The notes under the pieces were generated by a model. That model searched no databases. It saw only the letters and a list, made by a program, of their open reading frames with translations, and was not told the DNA's origin. The position numbers were made by a program, and so were the translations under genes. 64,000 nucleotides of DNA from Bifidobacterium olomucense (GTDB taxonomy: Bacteria > Actinomycetota > Actinomycetes > Actinomycetales > Bifidobacteriaceae), in the NCBI RefSeq assembly GCF_012932375.1, contig NZ_JAAIIG010000006.1, forward strand, positions 62,001 to 126,000. Reading direction: 5' to 3'. This document shows positions 1-8,559 of the stretch, in pieces. Within the stretch, counting starts at the first letter, position 1. Each line of letters opens with the position of its first letter.

Positions 1-2
1 TG

Positions 3-2195
3 TTCGCGCTGGGCGTGGCCGCAGCCATCGCGGCATTCGCATACCTGTACACCACCACTGAGGTTCCACAGCCCGAAAAGTTCGCGCTGGCGGAGAAAAC
101 CTCCGTATATTACGCGGACGGCACCACGCCGATCGGCTCCTACGCCGAGCAGAACCGCGTAATCATCTCCTGCGACGGCCTGCCGGACTACATCGGCAAC
201 GCCATCGTCGCCTCCGAGAATCGCACCTTCTATACCGACAAGGGCCTGGATCTGCGAGGCATCGCACGCGCGTTCTGGAACAACGTGACCACCGGCACCC
301 GTCAAGGCGGCTCGACCATCACCCAGCAGTATGCCGAGCGTTATTATCTGGGCGAGACCACCACGTACTCCGGCAAGGCTCGCGAGGCCATTCTGGCCAT
401 CAAGATCGCACAGACCGAATCCAAGGACGAAGTGCTGTGCAACTACATGAACACGATCTATCTGGGGCGCAATTCCTACGGCATCCAGGCGGCGGCCAAA
501 GCCTACTTCAATAAGGACGCCAAGGATTTGACGCTCTCCGAAGCCGCGATGATCGCCGGCATCATCCCCTCCCCCTCCACGTGGGACCCGGCGGATAACC
601 CGGATATCGCGAAGTCCCGCTTCAAGCGTGTGATCAACATCATGAGCGAGGACGGCTACATCTCCTCCAAGCAGAAGTCCGAAGCCAAGTTCCCGGACAC
701 CGCGCCCGTGGCCCAGCAGAACGACTACGCCGGCGCGAACGGCTATCTGCTGGACATGGTGGAGCGCGAACTGGTGCAGTCCAAGGCCTTCACCAAGGAG
801 GATCTGGACACCGGCGGATACAAGATCATCACCACCATCGAAAAGGACAAGCAGGACGTCATGCAGTCCATAGGCGACACCCGCCTTGACGACATGCCTG
901 AGTCGCTGCAGATCGGCGGCATAGCCCTCAACCCGAAAACCGGCGCGGTCCTGTCGGTGTACGCCGGCTCGGACTACCTGACCAAGCAGCTCAACAACTG
1001 CGATCAGGCCGTATTCGAACCCGGCTCCACCATGAAGCCGTTCGCGCTGCTGGGTGCGGCGCAGTCCGGCGTAAGCTTCGATACCCTGTTCAACGGCAAT
1101 TCTCACCAGCATTTCGCCGGCTTGGATCAAGAAGTGAATAACGCGCTGGAGAACAACTGGGGCAACATCGACCTGTACCACGCCACCGCCAACTCAGTGA
1201 ACACGGTGTTCATGAACATCAACGAGCATTTGACGCCGCAGCGCACCGCCGAAATCGCGCATGAGGCCGGCATCCAGGGCGACATCGACGCCGACTCGAT
1301 GTACAACGTGCTCGGCATCAACGCGCTGACCGTCTGGGATCTGGCACAGGGCCACTCCACCATCGCCAACAACGGCAAGAAGAACACCATTCATATGGTG
1401 GCTCGCGTGCTCGATGCCAAGAACAAGGATCTGTACAACGCTCCCAGCGAGAACGAGCAGGTGTTCGACGCCAACGACTGCGCACTCGTGCAGAAGGCCA
1501 TGCAGGGCACCACCACGTATGGCACGGCGGCGGGCGTCAGCACCGCGCTGGGACGCCCGGTGGCCGGCAAGTCCGGTACCGCCAACGACGAGATGGCCTC
1601 TTCGTTCGTGGGCTATACGCCGAGCCTGATGAACGTGTGGGCCATCTGGAACCCCGATGCGGACGGCAACCCGCAGGTGGTGCCGGCCTTCTCCGGCTAC
1701 GGCGTCTCCTCCACCGGCTACCCGGCGCATCTGTTCCAGGAATATATGACGCAGGCACTGGCCGGTACGGATGTCGAGCAGTTCCCCACCGCCAAGGACA
1801 ACGGCAAGATCGGCGGCTCGGACGGCACGTGGGGTCTGGGCAGGGGCCAGTCGTCCTCGACCAACACGGACAGCAACAAGCAGTCCACCGAAGATGCGCA
1901 GAAGAAGGCCGAGCAGGAGGCTCAGCAGAAGGCCGCCGACGAGGCCGCAGCCGAAGCCGAAAAGCAGCAGCAGTTCGCACAGCAGTGCCTGAACGACCCG
2001 ACGTCGTCCACCGACTGCCCGAACTATCCGGGCAATTCTGGCAACGGTAACGGCAACGGAACCGGCAACGGCAACGACGGCACCGGAGGCGACAGCGGAA
2101 CCGAAGGCAATTCCGGCAGCACCGACAGCGGCAAACCCAACGGCAATTCCGGCAGCACCGACGGTTCGACCGGTGGTAACGGCGGCAATTCGTGA
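3..2195 (+). CDS. Class A penicillin-binding protein (transglycosylase/transpeptidase), 5' partial
   Basis: Bifunctional cell-wall synthase that polymerises lipid II and cross-links peptidoglycan outside the membrane. The reading frame is open to the left edge and begins inside a hydrophobic segment (FALGVAAAIAAFAYLY), so the cytoplasmic N-terminus and start codon lie outside the window. The GT51 domain shows the catalytic-Glu motif as SENRTFY (nt 213-233) and the GGSTITQQ motif (nt 307-330). The transpeptidase domain has the STMK active-site serine (nt 1024-1035), an SVN motif (nt 1195-1203) and KSGT (nt 1567-1578). The last ~120 residues are a Lys/Gln/Ala-rich stretch followed by a Gly/Asn/Ser/Thr low-complexity tail, probably a flexible wall-spanning extension. 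The family assignment is certain; which PBP paralogue it is cannot be told. It converges on leuA across a hairpin terminator. Confidence 0.95.
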   Translation, partial: FALGVAAAIAAFAYLYTTTEVPQPEKFALAEKTSVYYADGTTPIGSYAEQNRVIISCDGLPDYIGNAIVASENRTFYTDKGLDLRGIARAFWNNVTTGTRQGGSTITQQYAERYYLGETTTYSGKAREAILAIKIAQTESKDEVLCNYMNTIYLGRNSYGIQAAAKAYFNKDAKDLTLSEAAMIAGIIPSPSTWDPADNPDIAKSRFKRVINIMSEDGYISSKQKSEAKFPDTAPVAQQNDYAGANGYLLDMVERELVQSKAFTKEDLDTGGYKIITTIEKDKQDVMQSIGDTRLDDMPESLQIGGIALNPKTGAVLSVYAGSDYLTKQLNNCDQAVFEPGSTMKPFALLGAAQSGVSFDTLFNGNSHQHFAGLDQEVNNALENNWGNIDLYHATANSVNTVFMNINEHLTPQRTAEIAHEAGIQGDIDADSMYNVLGINALTVWDLAQGHSTIANNGKKNTIHMVARVLDAKNKDLYNAPSENEQVFDANDCALVQKAMQGTTTYGTAAGVSTALGRPVAGKSGTANDEMASSFVGYTPSLMNVWAIWNPDADGNPQVVPAFSGYGVSSTGYPAHLFQEYMTQALAGTDVEQFPTAKDNGKIGGSDGTWGLGRGQSSSTNTDSNKQSTEDAQKKAEQEAQQKAADEAAAEAEKQQQFAQQCLNDPTSSTDCPNYPGNSGNGNGNGTGNGNDGTGGDSGTEGNSGSTDSGKPNGNSGSTDGSTGGNGGNS

Positions 2196-2241
2196 TCGGC
2201 TGACCGGTTACTGGGTCACCGTCCACTGTCCGACTCGTCAC

Positions 2242-2350
2242 CGTACGTTTTTCCAGACTAATTTCCCTCTCATCTGGAAGAACGTACGCTCAGTCACCTT
2301 CAGTGTACGTTTTCCCAGATGAAGGACAATATAGTCTGGAAAAACGTACG
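2242..2350. repeat. REPIN-like element, copy 1 (two 47-bp inverted-repeat units)
   Basis: Two 47-bp units (2242-2288 and 2304-2350) are separated by exactly 15 bp. Each starts near CGTACGTTTTTCCAGA and ends with the complementary TCTGGAAnAACGTACG, and the second unit resembles the reverse complement of the first, so the whole element is palindromic. The same 47-15-47 layout recurs at 8445-8553 and 19191-19299. It lies in a convergent intergenic region. Confidence 0.85.
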
Positions 2351-2393
2351 CTTGAGCATGGGAACGGATGTCAAAGAACCGAATACAACGACG

Positions 2394-2435
2394 AGAGCCC
2401 TGTGCTGGCTGATGAACAGCCAATACAGGGCTCTC
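2394..2435. terminator. Hairpin, bidirectional terminator candidate between the PBP gene and leuA
   Basis: An 11-bp perfect stem (GAGAGCCCTGT paired with ACAGGGCTCTC) encloses a second small stem (GGCTG/CAGCC). It lies between two convergent genes. No long T-run follows on either strand, so termination is inferred from position and stem strength. Confidence 0.6.
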
Positions 2436-2482
2436 GGTTTATGGCGGTTTATGGTCAACACCGATGCGGATGCGCACGCTCG

Positions 2483-2561
2483 CCGCGCTCAGGGCCGGAC
2501 ACTGCGCTCAGGGCCGGCTGGTGTACGTCCCACCACACTTGGTGGCCGCCGGACGTACACC
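2483..2561. repeat. Short direct repeat and 42-bp palindrome downstream of leuA
   Basis: Two copies of GCGCTCAGGGCCGG lie next to each other (about 2485-2517). They are followed by an inverted repeat, GGTGTACGTCC (2520-2530) with GGACGTACACC (2551-2561), which contains an inner CACCA/TGGTG stem. No gene is seen between 2196 and 2613; this and the preceding elements fill that gap. It may help terminate leuA. Confidence 0.6.
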
Positions 2562-2613
2562 GTGCCGAGCCGCGCCGAACTCGCCGCCACGACGCACCAC
2601 GCCGTGCCGCGAC

Positions 2614-4530
2614 TCAGCGCTTGCGCTGGGAACGGTTGATGGCGGAGATGATGGCCTTCAGGGCGCTGGTGGTGATGGACGAATCGATGCCCACGCCCCA
2701 CACGATCTGCGCGTCATCGGCATCGCCGACCTGGCATTCCACGTAGGAGGCGGCCATGGCGTTGGTGCCCACGGACATCGTGTGCTCCACGTAGTCCATG
2801 ATGGAGGCATCCACACCGAAGTTGGAGATGGCGTTGAGGAAGGCGGCGATCGGGCCGTTGCCGATGCCGGAAACCTCGCGCTCCACCGGTTCATCTTCGC
2901 CGACGTTCACGCCGCGATCGAGCACGCGGGCCTTGAGCACGGTATCCGAACCGTCCTCGCCGGAGCTGATGGCCACCTTGAGCAGCTTCAAACGGCCCCA
3001 CGGAGCCAGCGAAGCGTCGTGGGTATCGCCCACGACCACACCGGCCGCGGTCATGCCGGACTGCTCGACCGGCAGATACTCGTCCTTGAACAGACGCCAG
3101 ATGTCCTCGTCCTTGACTTCCTTCTTGGTGTCGTCGGCGAACTTCTGGACGATCTTGTCGAACTCCACCTGCAGACGCTTCGGCAGGTCGAGGTTGTGGT
3201 TGGTCTTGAGCAGGTAGGCCATGCCGCCCTTGCCGGACTGCGAGTTGACGCGGATGATGGCCTCGTAGGTACGGCCGATGTCCTTCGGGTCGATCGGCAG
3301 GTAGGGCACGAGCCACACGAAGCTGTCCAGATCGGCACCGGCGCGGTCGGCGGCCACCTGACGGGCCTCAAGGCCCTTCTTGATGGCGTCCTGATGAGAG
3401 CCGGAGAACGCGGTGAACACGAAGTTGCCGGCGTACGGGTGGCGCTCGGAGATCTTGATCTGGTTGCAGTACTCGACGGTCTTGCGGATCTCGGGCACGT
3501 TGGAATAGTCGATCTGCGGATCGATGCCCTGGGTGAGCATGTTGAGGCCGAGGGTGACGAGGTCCACGTTGCCGGTACGTTCGCCGTTGCCCAGCAGACA
3601 GCCTTCCACGCGGTCGGCACCGGCGAGCAGGGCCAGCTCGGTGGCGGCCACGCCCATGCCTTCGTCGTTGTGCGGGTGCAGGGAGAGCACCACGGCGTCA
3701 CGGTCGTCCAGATGGGTGGAGACGTACTCCACTTCGTCGGCGAACACGTTCGGCGTGGTCATTTCCACGGTGGCCGGCAGGTTGATGATCATCGGACGCT
3801 CGGGCGTGGGCTTGATCACGCCGATCACCGCATTGCACACCTCGACGGCGTACTCCGGCTCGGTGCCGGTGAAGGATTCCGGCGAGTACTCGTAGTACAG
3901 GTCGATGCCCTTGGCCTCGCCTTCCAGGTGCTTGCACAGTTCGGCGGCGTCGGTGGCGAGCTGCTTGATCTCGGCCTTGTTCTTCTTGAACACCACTTCA
4001 CGCTGCAGCACGGAGACGGAGTTGTAGAAGTGTACAATCGCGCGCTTGGCACCGCGCAGAGCCTCATAGGTGCGGCGGATGAGGTGCTCGCGGCACTGGG
4101 TGAGCACCACGATGGTCACATCGTCCGGGATCAGCTCACGCTCGATGAGCATGCGGATGAAGTTGAAGTCGGTCTCGGAAGCGGACGGGAAGCCCACTTC
4201 GATCTCCTTGAATCCCATGGAGACCAGCAGGTTCCAGAAACGCAGCTTGCGCTCGGAATCCATCGGGTTGACCAGAGCCTGATTGCCGTCGCGCAGATCG
4301 ACGGAGCACCAGCGCGGCGCACGCTGCAGTCGCTTGCCCGGCCAGGTGCGCTCCGGGTAATCAAAGGGAATCTGCTTGTCGTAAGCCGCGTACTTGTTGT
4401 ACGGCATGCGGCTGGGCTTCTGCGGGTCTCCGATGAATCGTGCCGGAGGCAGCAGCGGGTCGTTGTTCCCCCCATTGGACGCCGCGGCAACCGCTGCGAG
4501 ATCAAAAACGGATGATTGATCCTGACCCAT
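2614..4530 (-). CDS. leuA: 2-isopropylmalate synthase
   Basis: Condenses acetyl-CoA with 2-oxoisovalerate, the first committed step of leucine synthesis, in the cytoplasm. The 638-residue protein matches the long actinobacterial LeuA class (about 640 aa). The HMGL-like TIM barrel opens with DLRDGNQALVNPM (residues 78-90), whose Asp is a metal ligand, and carries LHPHNDEG (about 281-288) with the metal-binding His-x-His. GNGERTGNVDLVTLG follows, and the C-terminal part fits the LeuA allosteric dimer domain. I chose the ATG at 4530 because AAAGGAGG lies just upstream. An in-frame ATG at 4623 also has a GAGGGAG ribosome site and would add 31 basic residues. The gene is monocistronic, with no other leu gene nearby. 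Confidence 0.97.
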   Translation of the reverse strand: MGQDQSSVFDLAAVAAASNGGNNDPLLPPARFIGDPQKPSRMPYNKYAAYDKQIPFDYPERTWPGKRLQRAPRWCSVDLRDGNQALVNPMDSERKLRFWNLLVSMGFKEIEVGFPSASETDFNFIRMLIERELIPDDVTIVVLTQCREHLIRRTYEALRGAKRAIVHFYNSVSVLQREVVFKKNKAEIKQLATDAAELCKHLEGEAKGIDLYYEYSPESFTGTEPEYAVEVCNAVIGVIKPTPERPMIINLPATVEMTTPNVFADEVEYVSTHLDDRDAVVLSLHPHNDEGMGVAATELALLAGADRVEGCLLGNGERTGNVDLVTLGLNMLTQGIDPQIDYSNVPEIRKTVEYCNQIKISERHPYAGNFVFTAFSGSHQDAIKKGLEARQVAADRAGADLDSFVWLVPYLPIDPKDIGRTYEAIIRVNSQSGKGGMAYLLKTNHNLDLPKRLQVEFDKIVQKFADDTKKEVKDEDIWRLFKDEYLPVEQSGMTAAGVVVGDTHDASLAPWGRLKLLKVAISSGEDGSDTVLKARVLDRGVNVGEDEPVEREVSGIGNGPIAAFLNAISNFGVDASIMDYVEHTMSVGTNAMAASYVECQVGDADDAQIVWGVGIDSSITTSALKAIISAINRSQRKR

Positions 4531-4871
4531 TGTTCCTCCTTTGCTGTGTGAAAAACCTTCATACAATTGGTCTGTATGGCCTTGCGGCCTCTTCCGGTCG
4601 CACAATTTACGTGTACGTAACATGCGCGGCTCCCTCTATCCTAGCGACGGGGCATTCCAACACCCCGTCTGTCTCAAGAATCTCAAGAATCACCCGACCT
4701 CTGCCGCCCGATCGCATCGCTTAGCCGCATCGCTCGGCCACATCACCCGGCCGTCTCGCCACGTTCATCTCAAGAACATGGCAAACTCCCGCTTTCGCTA
4801 CCTTTCGACATTAGAATCGGAATCGTGCGCGGGGAGCACGAGGCTTTCCGCCGTGAGGGAAGAAGTTAGTC
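4531..4871. promoter_or_regulatory. leuA leader and divergent promoter region
   Basis: This region separates leuA from the divergent DUF4234 gene. It holds a 7-bp hairpin (GACGGGG at 4646-4652, CCCCGTC at 4663-4669) followed, in the leuA direction, by a Shine-Dalgarno-like GAGGGAG and the alternative in-frame ATG at 4623. A leucine-codon-rich leader peptide was looked for and not seen. I could not place -10/-35 boxes. Confidence 0.4.
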
Positions 4872-5567
4872 ATGACTAATCCGAATGTGCCTCCCATGCC
4901 GCAGATGCCACCGATGCCACAGCCGCATGGCGGGCAGAACTCCGTACCTCAGCCGCAGTATGCGCAACCGGGTGCCGCTCAAGTTCCGCCGGTCCCGCAG
5001 ATGCCGCAGCCACAGGCCCAGCCTCAGGCCCAGCAGTACGCCGCGCCTCAGTACCAGCAGCCCACCTACCAGTGGCCCGCGCAGCAGGCGGCCGTCGTAC
5101 CCCAGGCCGCGCCGCAGCAGTACGCGCAACAGCCGGTGCAACCCACCGCCGTCTACAGCGCCCGTCCGGCCCGCCAGCTGCGCACCAAGCGTGGTCTGCT
5201 CAAGTACATCCTGTTGGGTCTAGTCACCCTCGGCATCTATGACATCTGGCAGATGAGCGAGGTCGGCGAGTCCCTGAACCTCATCGCCTCCCGCCGCGAC
5301 GGCAAGAAGACCATGCACTACTGTCTGCTGTTCTTCCTCGTGGGCCCGGTGACGCTTGGCATCGCATACTTCTTCTGGTTCCACCGTATGTGCACACGCG
5401 TAGGCGAGGAGCAGGCCGCCCGCGGCATGACGCCCACCGTCAGTGCCGCCACATACTGGCTGTGGGGCGTGCTCGGCGCGTTCATCATCGTGGGACCGTT
5501 CATCTTCTACTACAAGCTGCTGCACGCCATGAACGATCTGTCTGCGGATTACAACGTCCGCGGCTGA
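4872..5567 (+). CDS. DUF4234-type membrane protein with a Pro/Gln-rich N-terminus
   Basis: A 231-residue protein of unknown function. The first ~100 residues are a Pro/Gln/Ala-rich, probably disordered, cytoplasmic segment with recurring PQMPQP- and QQYA-like runs. From about residue 105 the sequence (RGLLKYILLGLVTLGIYDIWQ) matches the start of DUF4234 domains, followed by two or three further hydrophobic segments (YCLLFFLVGPVTLGIAYFFW; YWLWGVLGAFIIVGPFIFYY). The ATG at 4872 has AGGGAAG upstream, and a strong terminator follows. The next gene downstream is the zinc-ribbon/PASTA protein, transcribed from its own promoter region. Family assignment is from motif memory; no biochemical role is known to me. 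Confidence 0.75.
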   Translation: MTNPNVPPMPQMPPMPQPHGGQNSVPQPQYAQPGAAQVPPVPQMPQPQAQPQAQQYAAPQYQQPTYQWPAQQAAVVPQAAPQQYAQQPVQPTAVYSARPARQLRTKRGLLKYILLGLVTLGIYDIWQMSEVGESLNLIASRRDGKKTMHYCLLFFLVGPVTLGIAYFFWFHRMCTRVGEEQAARGMTPTVSAATYWLWGVLGAFIIVGPFIFYYKLLHAMNDLSADYNVRG

Positions 5568-5588
5568 CCGATTTCTGCCTGTAATCTT

Positions 5589-5635
5589 GCGCCCGCGCAC
5601 AAGCTCGGTAATCGCCGAGCTTTTTGCGCGGGCGC
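5589..5635 (+). terminator. Intrinsic terminator after the DUF4234 gene
   Basis: An inner stem AAGCTCGG/CCGAGCTT is followed by TTT. It is enclosed by a perfect outer stem, GCGCCCGCGC (5589-5598) with GCGCGGGCGC (5626-5635). Confidence 0.85.
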
Positions 5636-5806
5636 GATTTATGTCCGCACGTCGCTGCCTTATGACCCCAACGATTCGTCCGAAATACGTTCGATTGACC
5701 CGTCCGACCCGACTCGTCTCAGCCGGCCCCACGAGTCCAGCGGCAACGGCTGAGGTCGCTATATTCTTGACTATCGGAAGAGACAAGCACAGAAGGAAGT
5801 TTGATT

Positions 5807-8260
5807 ATGCTCTGTCCTAATTGTCATACCGAGAACGCAGACGGCAACAAGTTCTGCGAAACCTGCGGCACTCCGCTCGCCGGCGCTCCGGCTCCGGCCG
5901 CGCCGGCAGCCGGCGCCTCGGTGCCCACCCCGTCCGGAGTGGCCCTGCCGCCGATACCGATGCCGGCAACCGTGGCCCCGGCACCGGCTGCTGCCGCTGA
6001 ACCTGAATCCGACGAGACGATACTGTCCGCCAACGTTCCGGTCGAGGACGACGCAACCGTACTGTCTTCCTCTGCCCCGGCTCCAGCCGCACCGGCCCCG
6101 GCACCGGCTCCAGAACCCGTCGCACCGACTCCAGAACCCGTCGCACCGGCTGCACCGGCGGCTCCCGCGCAGGACGCACCGGCCACCGAAACCTCTACCG
6201 CAACGGTGACCGAGCCGGCCCCGGCACCGGCCAAGGCCAAGCGCGGCCCGAACAAGCTGATCATCATTCTCGCGGTCGCACTGGTGGCTCTGATCGCGGC
6301 CGGCGTGGCCCTGTTCCTGACCTACCGCGCCGAGGTGTGGGGCGGCAAGTCGCTGCCCGACCCGGCATCGTTCTCCAGCTCGGTCACCGACAAGAACGGC
6401 AAGAAGACCTCGGCCGTCAAGGCGAAGGACGTCACGGCGGCACTGAAGGCCAAAGGCCTGAAGGTCAAGACCGAGAAGGTCTTCTCCGGTAAGGATTCCG
6501 GCGTGTTCGTGGGCTATAAGGACAACGAGGCGGGCGCCCGCGTGGCGGCCGGCTCCACGGTCACCGTGCAGGAATCCGCCGGCCCGGGCGTGCCGAAGGA
6601 CACCATCGGCAAGAAGGCCGAGAAGACGACCTCCACGTTCGTTGAGATGGGCGTGCCGGTCCACTACAAGAAGGTCTACGTCTCCGACACCAAGACCAAT
6701 CCCGAAGGCACGGTGGTTTCCAGCTATCCGGCCGCCGGCACCGGCGTGAAGGACGACGAACGCGACAAGGGCATCTACCTCGGCGTGGCCACCAAGTCCG
6801 ACGGCTCCGCACTGCCGCTCGACGTGATGGGCCAGAGCGTGGACGACGTCAAGTCCCAGCTGGAATCCGAGGGCCACACCGTAACCGTCAAGAAGCGTTT
6901 CTCCTCCAAGCAGTACGTGGGCAAGGTGGCCGGCGCCGACCCGGCCCCCGGCTCCACAATGAGCTCCAGCGATGATGTGACCTTGTACGAGGGCATCGAC
7001 GCCACGAGCACAAAGGATGCGTTCAAGGCCGAAGATCTGCCGGAGATAAATGGCGATGCGATGCTCGGCACCACGGATGCTGCCGACGGCCAGTGGTGCA
7101 CCAACGACGGCAAGTGCATCACCATCGAGGATAACAAGGTGGTCTCCGGCGGCAGCGACTACTCGGATTATGGCCAGTACGGCAATTATCTGGTGGCCTG
7201 CGACGCCATCCAGCAGCCCTACTGCAGCAATACGAAGGCCGACTATCTGGTCACGCAGGATTACGGCGCATTCGAACTCATGCCCTACCCGAGCCTGACC
7301 AACTACTGGTCCAACGGCAAGATGTACAGCACCAACGGCGTGGGCGGCAACCGTCCTACCAGCGGCGAATACCATATGCAGGACCTGTTCCTGGTGGTTC
7401 CCACCGGCTCTGATCTTGAGGGTCTGGAAGGCAGCAAGGGCTACTTCGACGCGGACGCTCTGGCCGCCGCGAAGAAGGAGAAGGCCGTGGATACGGACCG
7501 TCCGTTCATCCTGTGGCGTGACCCCTCGCAGTACGACACCACCACTGCTCCGTACAAGGCCGGGGGCAACACCACCAATCCGTTCCTGCCGTACGACGGC
7601 TACTCCAGCAACAGGGACAGCATCGTCAAGATGAAGCCGGCCCCGAGCGACGCCACGGCCTACTACCGTGTGGAAACGACCGAGCCGGACTGGGATTCCC
7701 TGCCGGATGCGGACGTGAAGGTGCCGGAGTCCAAGGATGCTTCGAACGCCGATTCCACGGATTCGGATTCCAAGGATTCCGAGTCCGACGAGCCGGACGC
7801 GGCTTCGCTGAAGGTGTTCTCCGATCTGGCCGGATCCCAGTACTCCTACACGATCGCCGCCGACGGCTCCGCGTACACCACCATCTCGCTGGACGAGAAG
7901 GGTAACTTCTCCGGCACCGTGGATGAGGCCGATATGAAGAGCGGCGAGCCGACCGCCACCGCCCCGCGCATCAAGACCAAGTTCACCGGCAAGTTCAAGT
8001 CCGCCAAGTCCAATTCGGACGGCACCGTGACGCTGGAATGCGATGCTTCGGCCTTCAAGATCGACGACACGTCCAAGGCCACCGAATCCGGTTTCAGCCC
8101 GTGCGGCACGTTCACCGGTTACCCGGCCGGCACCGACCTCGAATCGCTGCCTGAGGACGCGCAGTCCTTGATGGTCAAGCGCGGCTCGATGGACGGCCCG
8201 TCTGACTGGCTGCTGGCCAACGACGGCGGCAAGGGTACCTTCATCCGCACTGAGAAGTAA
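5807..8260 (+). CDS. Zinc-ribbon / PASTA-repeat membrane protein (paralogue A)
   Basis: An 817-residue protein with an N-terminal zinc ribbon (CPNC at 3-6, CETC at 17-20). A Pro/Ala-rich linker of ~120 residues follows, then one transmembrane helix (about 150-173, LIIILAVALVALIAAGVALF) after a basic stretch, so the ribbon is inside and the rest outside. Residues ~180-395 hold three PASTA-like repeats (for example VKAKDVTAALKAKGLKV and LPLDVMGQSVDDVKSQLESE). The remaining ~400 residues contain a domain I do not recognise, with WCTNDGKCITIE (about 429) and GYFDADALAAAKKEKAVDT ahead of FILWRD (about 566). The paralogue at 10088-12739 shares this architecture. I prefer ATG 5807 (AGAAGGA 9 nt upstream) over the in-frame TTG at 5801. 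PASTA repeats usually bind muropeptides or beta-lactams, so envelope sensing is a plausible but unproven role; no kinase domain is present. Confidence 0.85.
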   Translation: MLCPNCHTENADGNKFCETCGTPLAGAPAPAAPAAGASVPTPSGVALPPIPMPATVAPAPAAAAEPESDETILSANVPVEDDATVLSSSAPAPAAPAPAPAPEPVAPTPEPVAPAAPAAPAQDAPATETSTATVTEPAPAPAKAKRGPNKLIIILAVALVALIAAGVALFLTYRAEVWGGKSLPDPASFSSSVTDKNGKKTSAVKAKDVTAALKAKGLKVKTEKVFSGKDSGVFVGYKDNEAGARVAAGSTVTVQESAGPGVPKDTIGKKAEKTTSTFVEMGVPVHYKKVYVSDTKTNPEGTVVSSYPAAGTGVKDDERDKGIYLGVATKSDGSALPLDVMGQSVDDVKSQLESEGHTVTVKKRFSSKQYVGKVAGADPAPGSTMSSSDDVTLYEGIDATSTKDAFKAEDLPEINGDAMLGTTDAADGQWCTNDGKCITIEDNKVVSGGSDYSDYGQYGNYLVACDAIQQPYCSNTKADYLVTQDYGAFELMPYPSLTNYWSNGKMYSTNGVGGNRPTSGEYHMQDLFLVVPTGSDLEGLEGSKGYFDADALAAAKKEKAVDTDRPFILWRDPSQYDTTTAPYKAGGNTTNPFLPYDGYSSNRDSIVKMKPAPSDATAYYRVETTEPDWDSLPDADVKVPESKDASNADSTDSDSKDSESDEPDAASLKVFSDLAGSQYSYTIAADGSAYTTISLDEKGNFSGTVDEADMKSGEPTATAPRIKTKFTGKFKSAKSNSDGTVTLECDASAFKIDDTSKATESGFSPCGTFTGYPAGTDLESLPEDAQSLMVKRGSMDGPSDWLLANDGGKGTFIRTEK

Positions 8261-8288
8261 CGGATCAAGTAACGGACCGCAAACCGTG

Positions 8289-8359
8289 AGTTGCGTTGAT
8301 CGCGCGGGACGCATTCAGTCGCCCCCAATCGCGCGTGATCAACGCAACTTAACGTGATT
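8289..8359. repeat. Imperfect palindrome downstream of paralogue A
   Basis: AGTTGCGTTGATCGCGCG (8289-8306) pairs with a complementary 18-base sequence at 8340-8359 that carries a 2-nt bulge. It lies just ahead of a second stem-loop. Confidence 0.75.
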
Positions 8360-8365
8360 ACTACG

Positions 8366-8416
8366 ACAAACGCGCTGTGAGCGACTCGCGAGAGACGCTC
8401 ACAGCGCGTTGTGTTT
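8366..8416 (+). terminator. Terminator hairpin after paralogue A
   Basis: The 16-bp stem AACGCGCTGTGAGCG.../...CGCTCACAGCGCGTT is followed by GTGTTTGTT. It is placed between two convergent genes. Confidence 0.75.
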
Positions 8417-8444
8417 GTTGGCCGCACAGAGCGTACGTTTTTAG

Positions 8445-8553
8445 CGTACGTTTTTCCAGACTAATTTCCCCCTTATCTGGAAGAACGTACGCTGAGTGAG
8501 AATAAGCGTACGTTCTTCCAGATGACGCGGGATTTACTCTGGGAAAACGTACG
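8445..8553. repeat. REPIN-like element, copy 2
   Basis: Units at 8445-8491 and 8507-8553 (47 bp each, 15-bp spacer) match copies 1 and 3. A truncated extra GCGTACGTTTTTA sits immediately to the left at 8431. The right end abuts the stop codon of the phosphoesterase gene at 8560. Confidence 0.85.
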
Positions 8554-8559
8554 CTGCCC

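Noticed and set aside
2464-4515. Long open frame antisense to leuA
   Set aside because: It is the complementary-strand shadow of leuA: His/Val/Gly-rich composition, no domain, no ribosome site. High GC makes such long antisense frames common.
4531-4871. Leucine attenuator or T-box upstream of leuA
   Set aside because: No leader peptide rich in leucine codons and no T-box sequence were found; only one small hairpin is present.
5771-8314. Long antisense frame over the zinc-ribbon/PASTA gene
   Set aside because: Composition is Arg/Gly/Leu-rich without any recognisable domain, and the opposite strand encodes clear zinc-ribbon and PASTA motifs.
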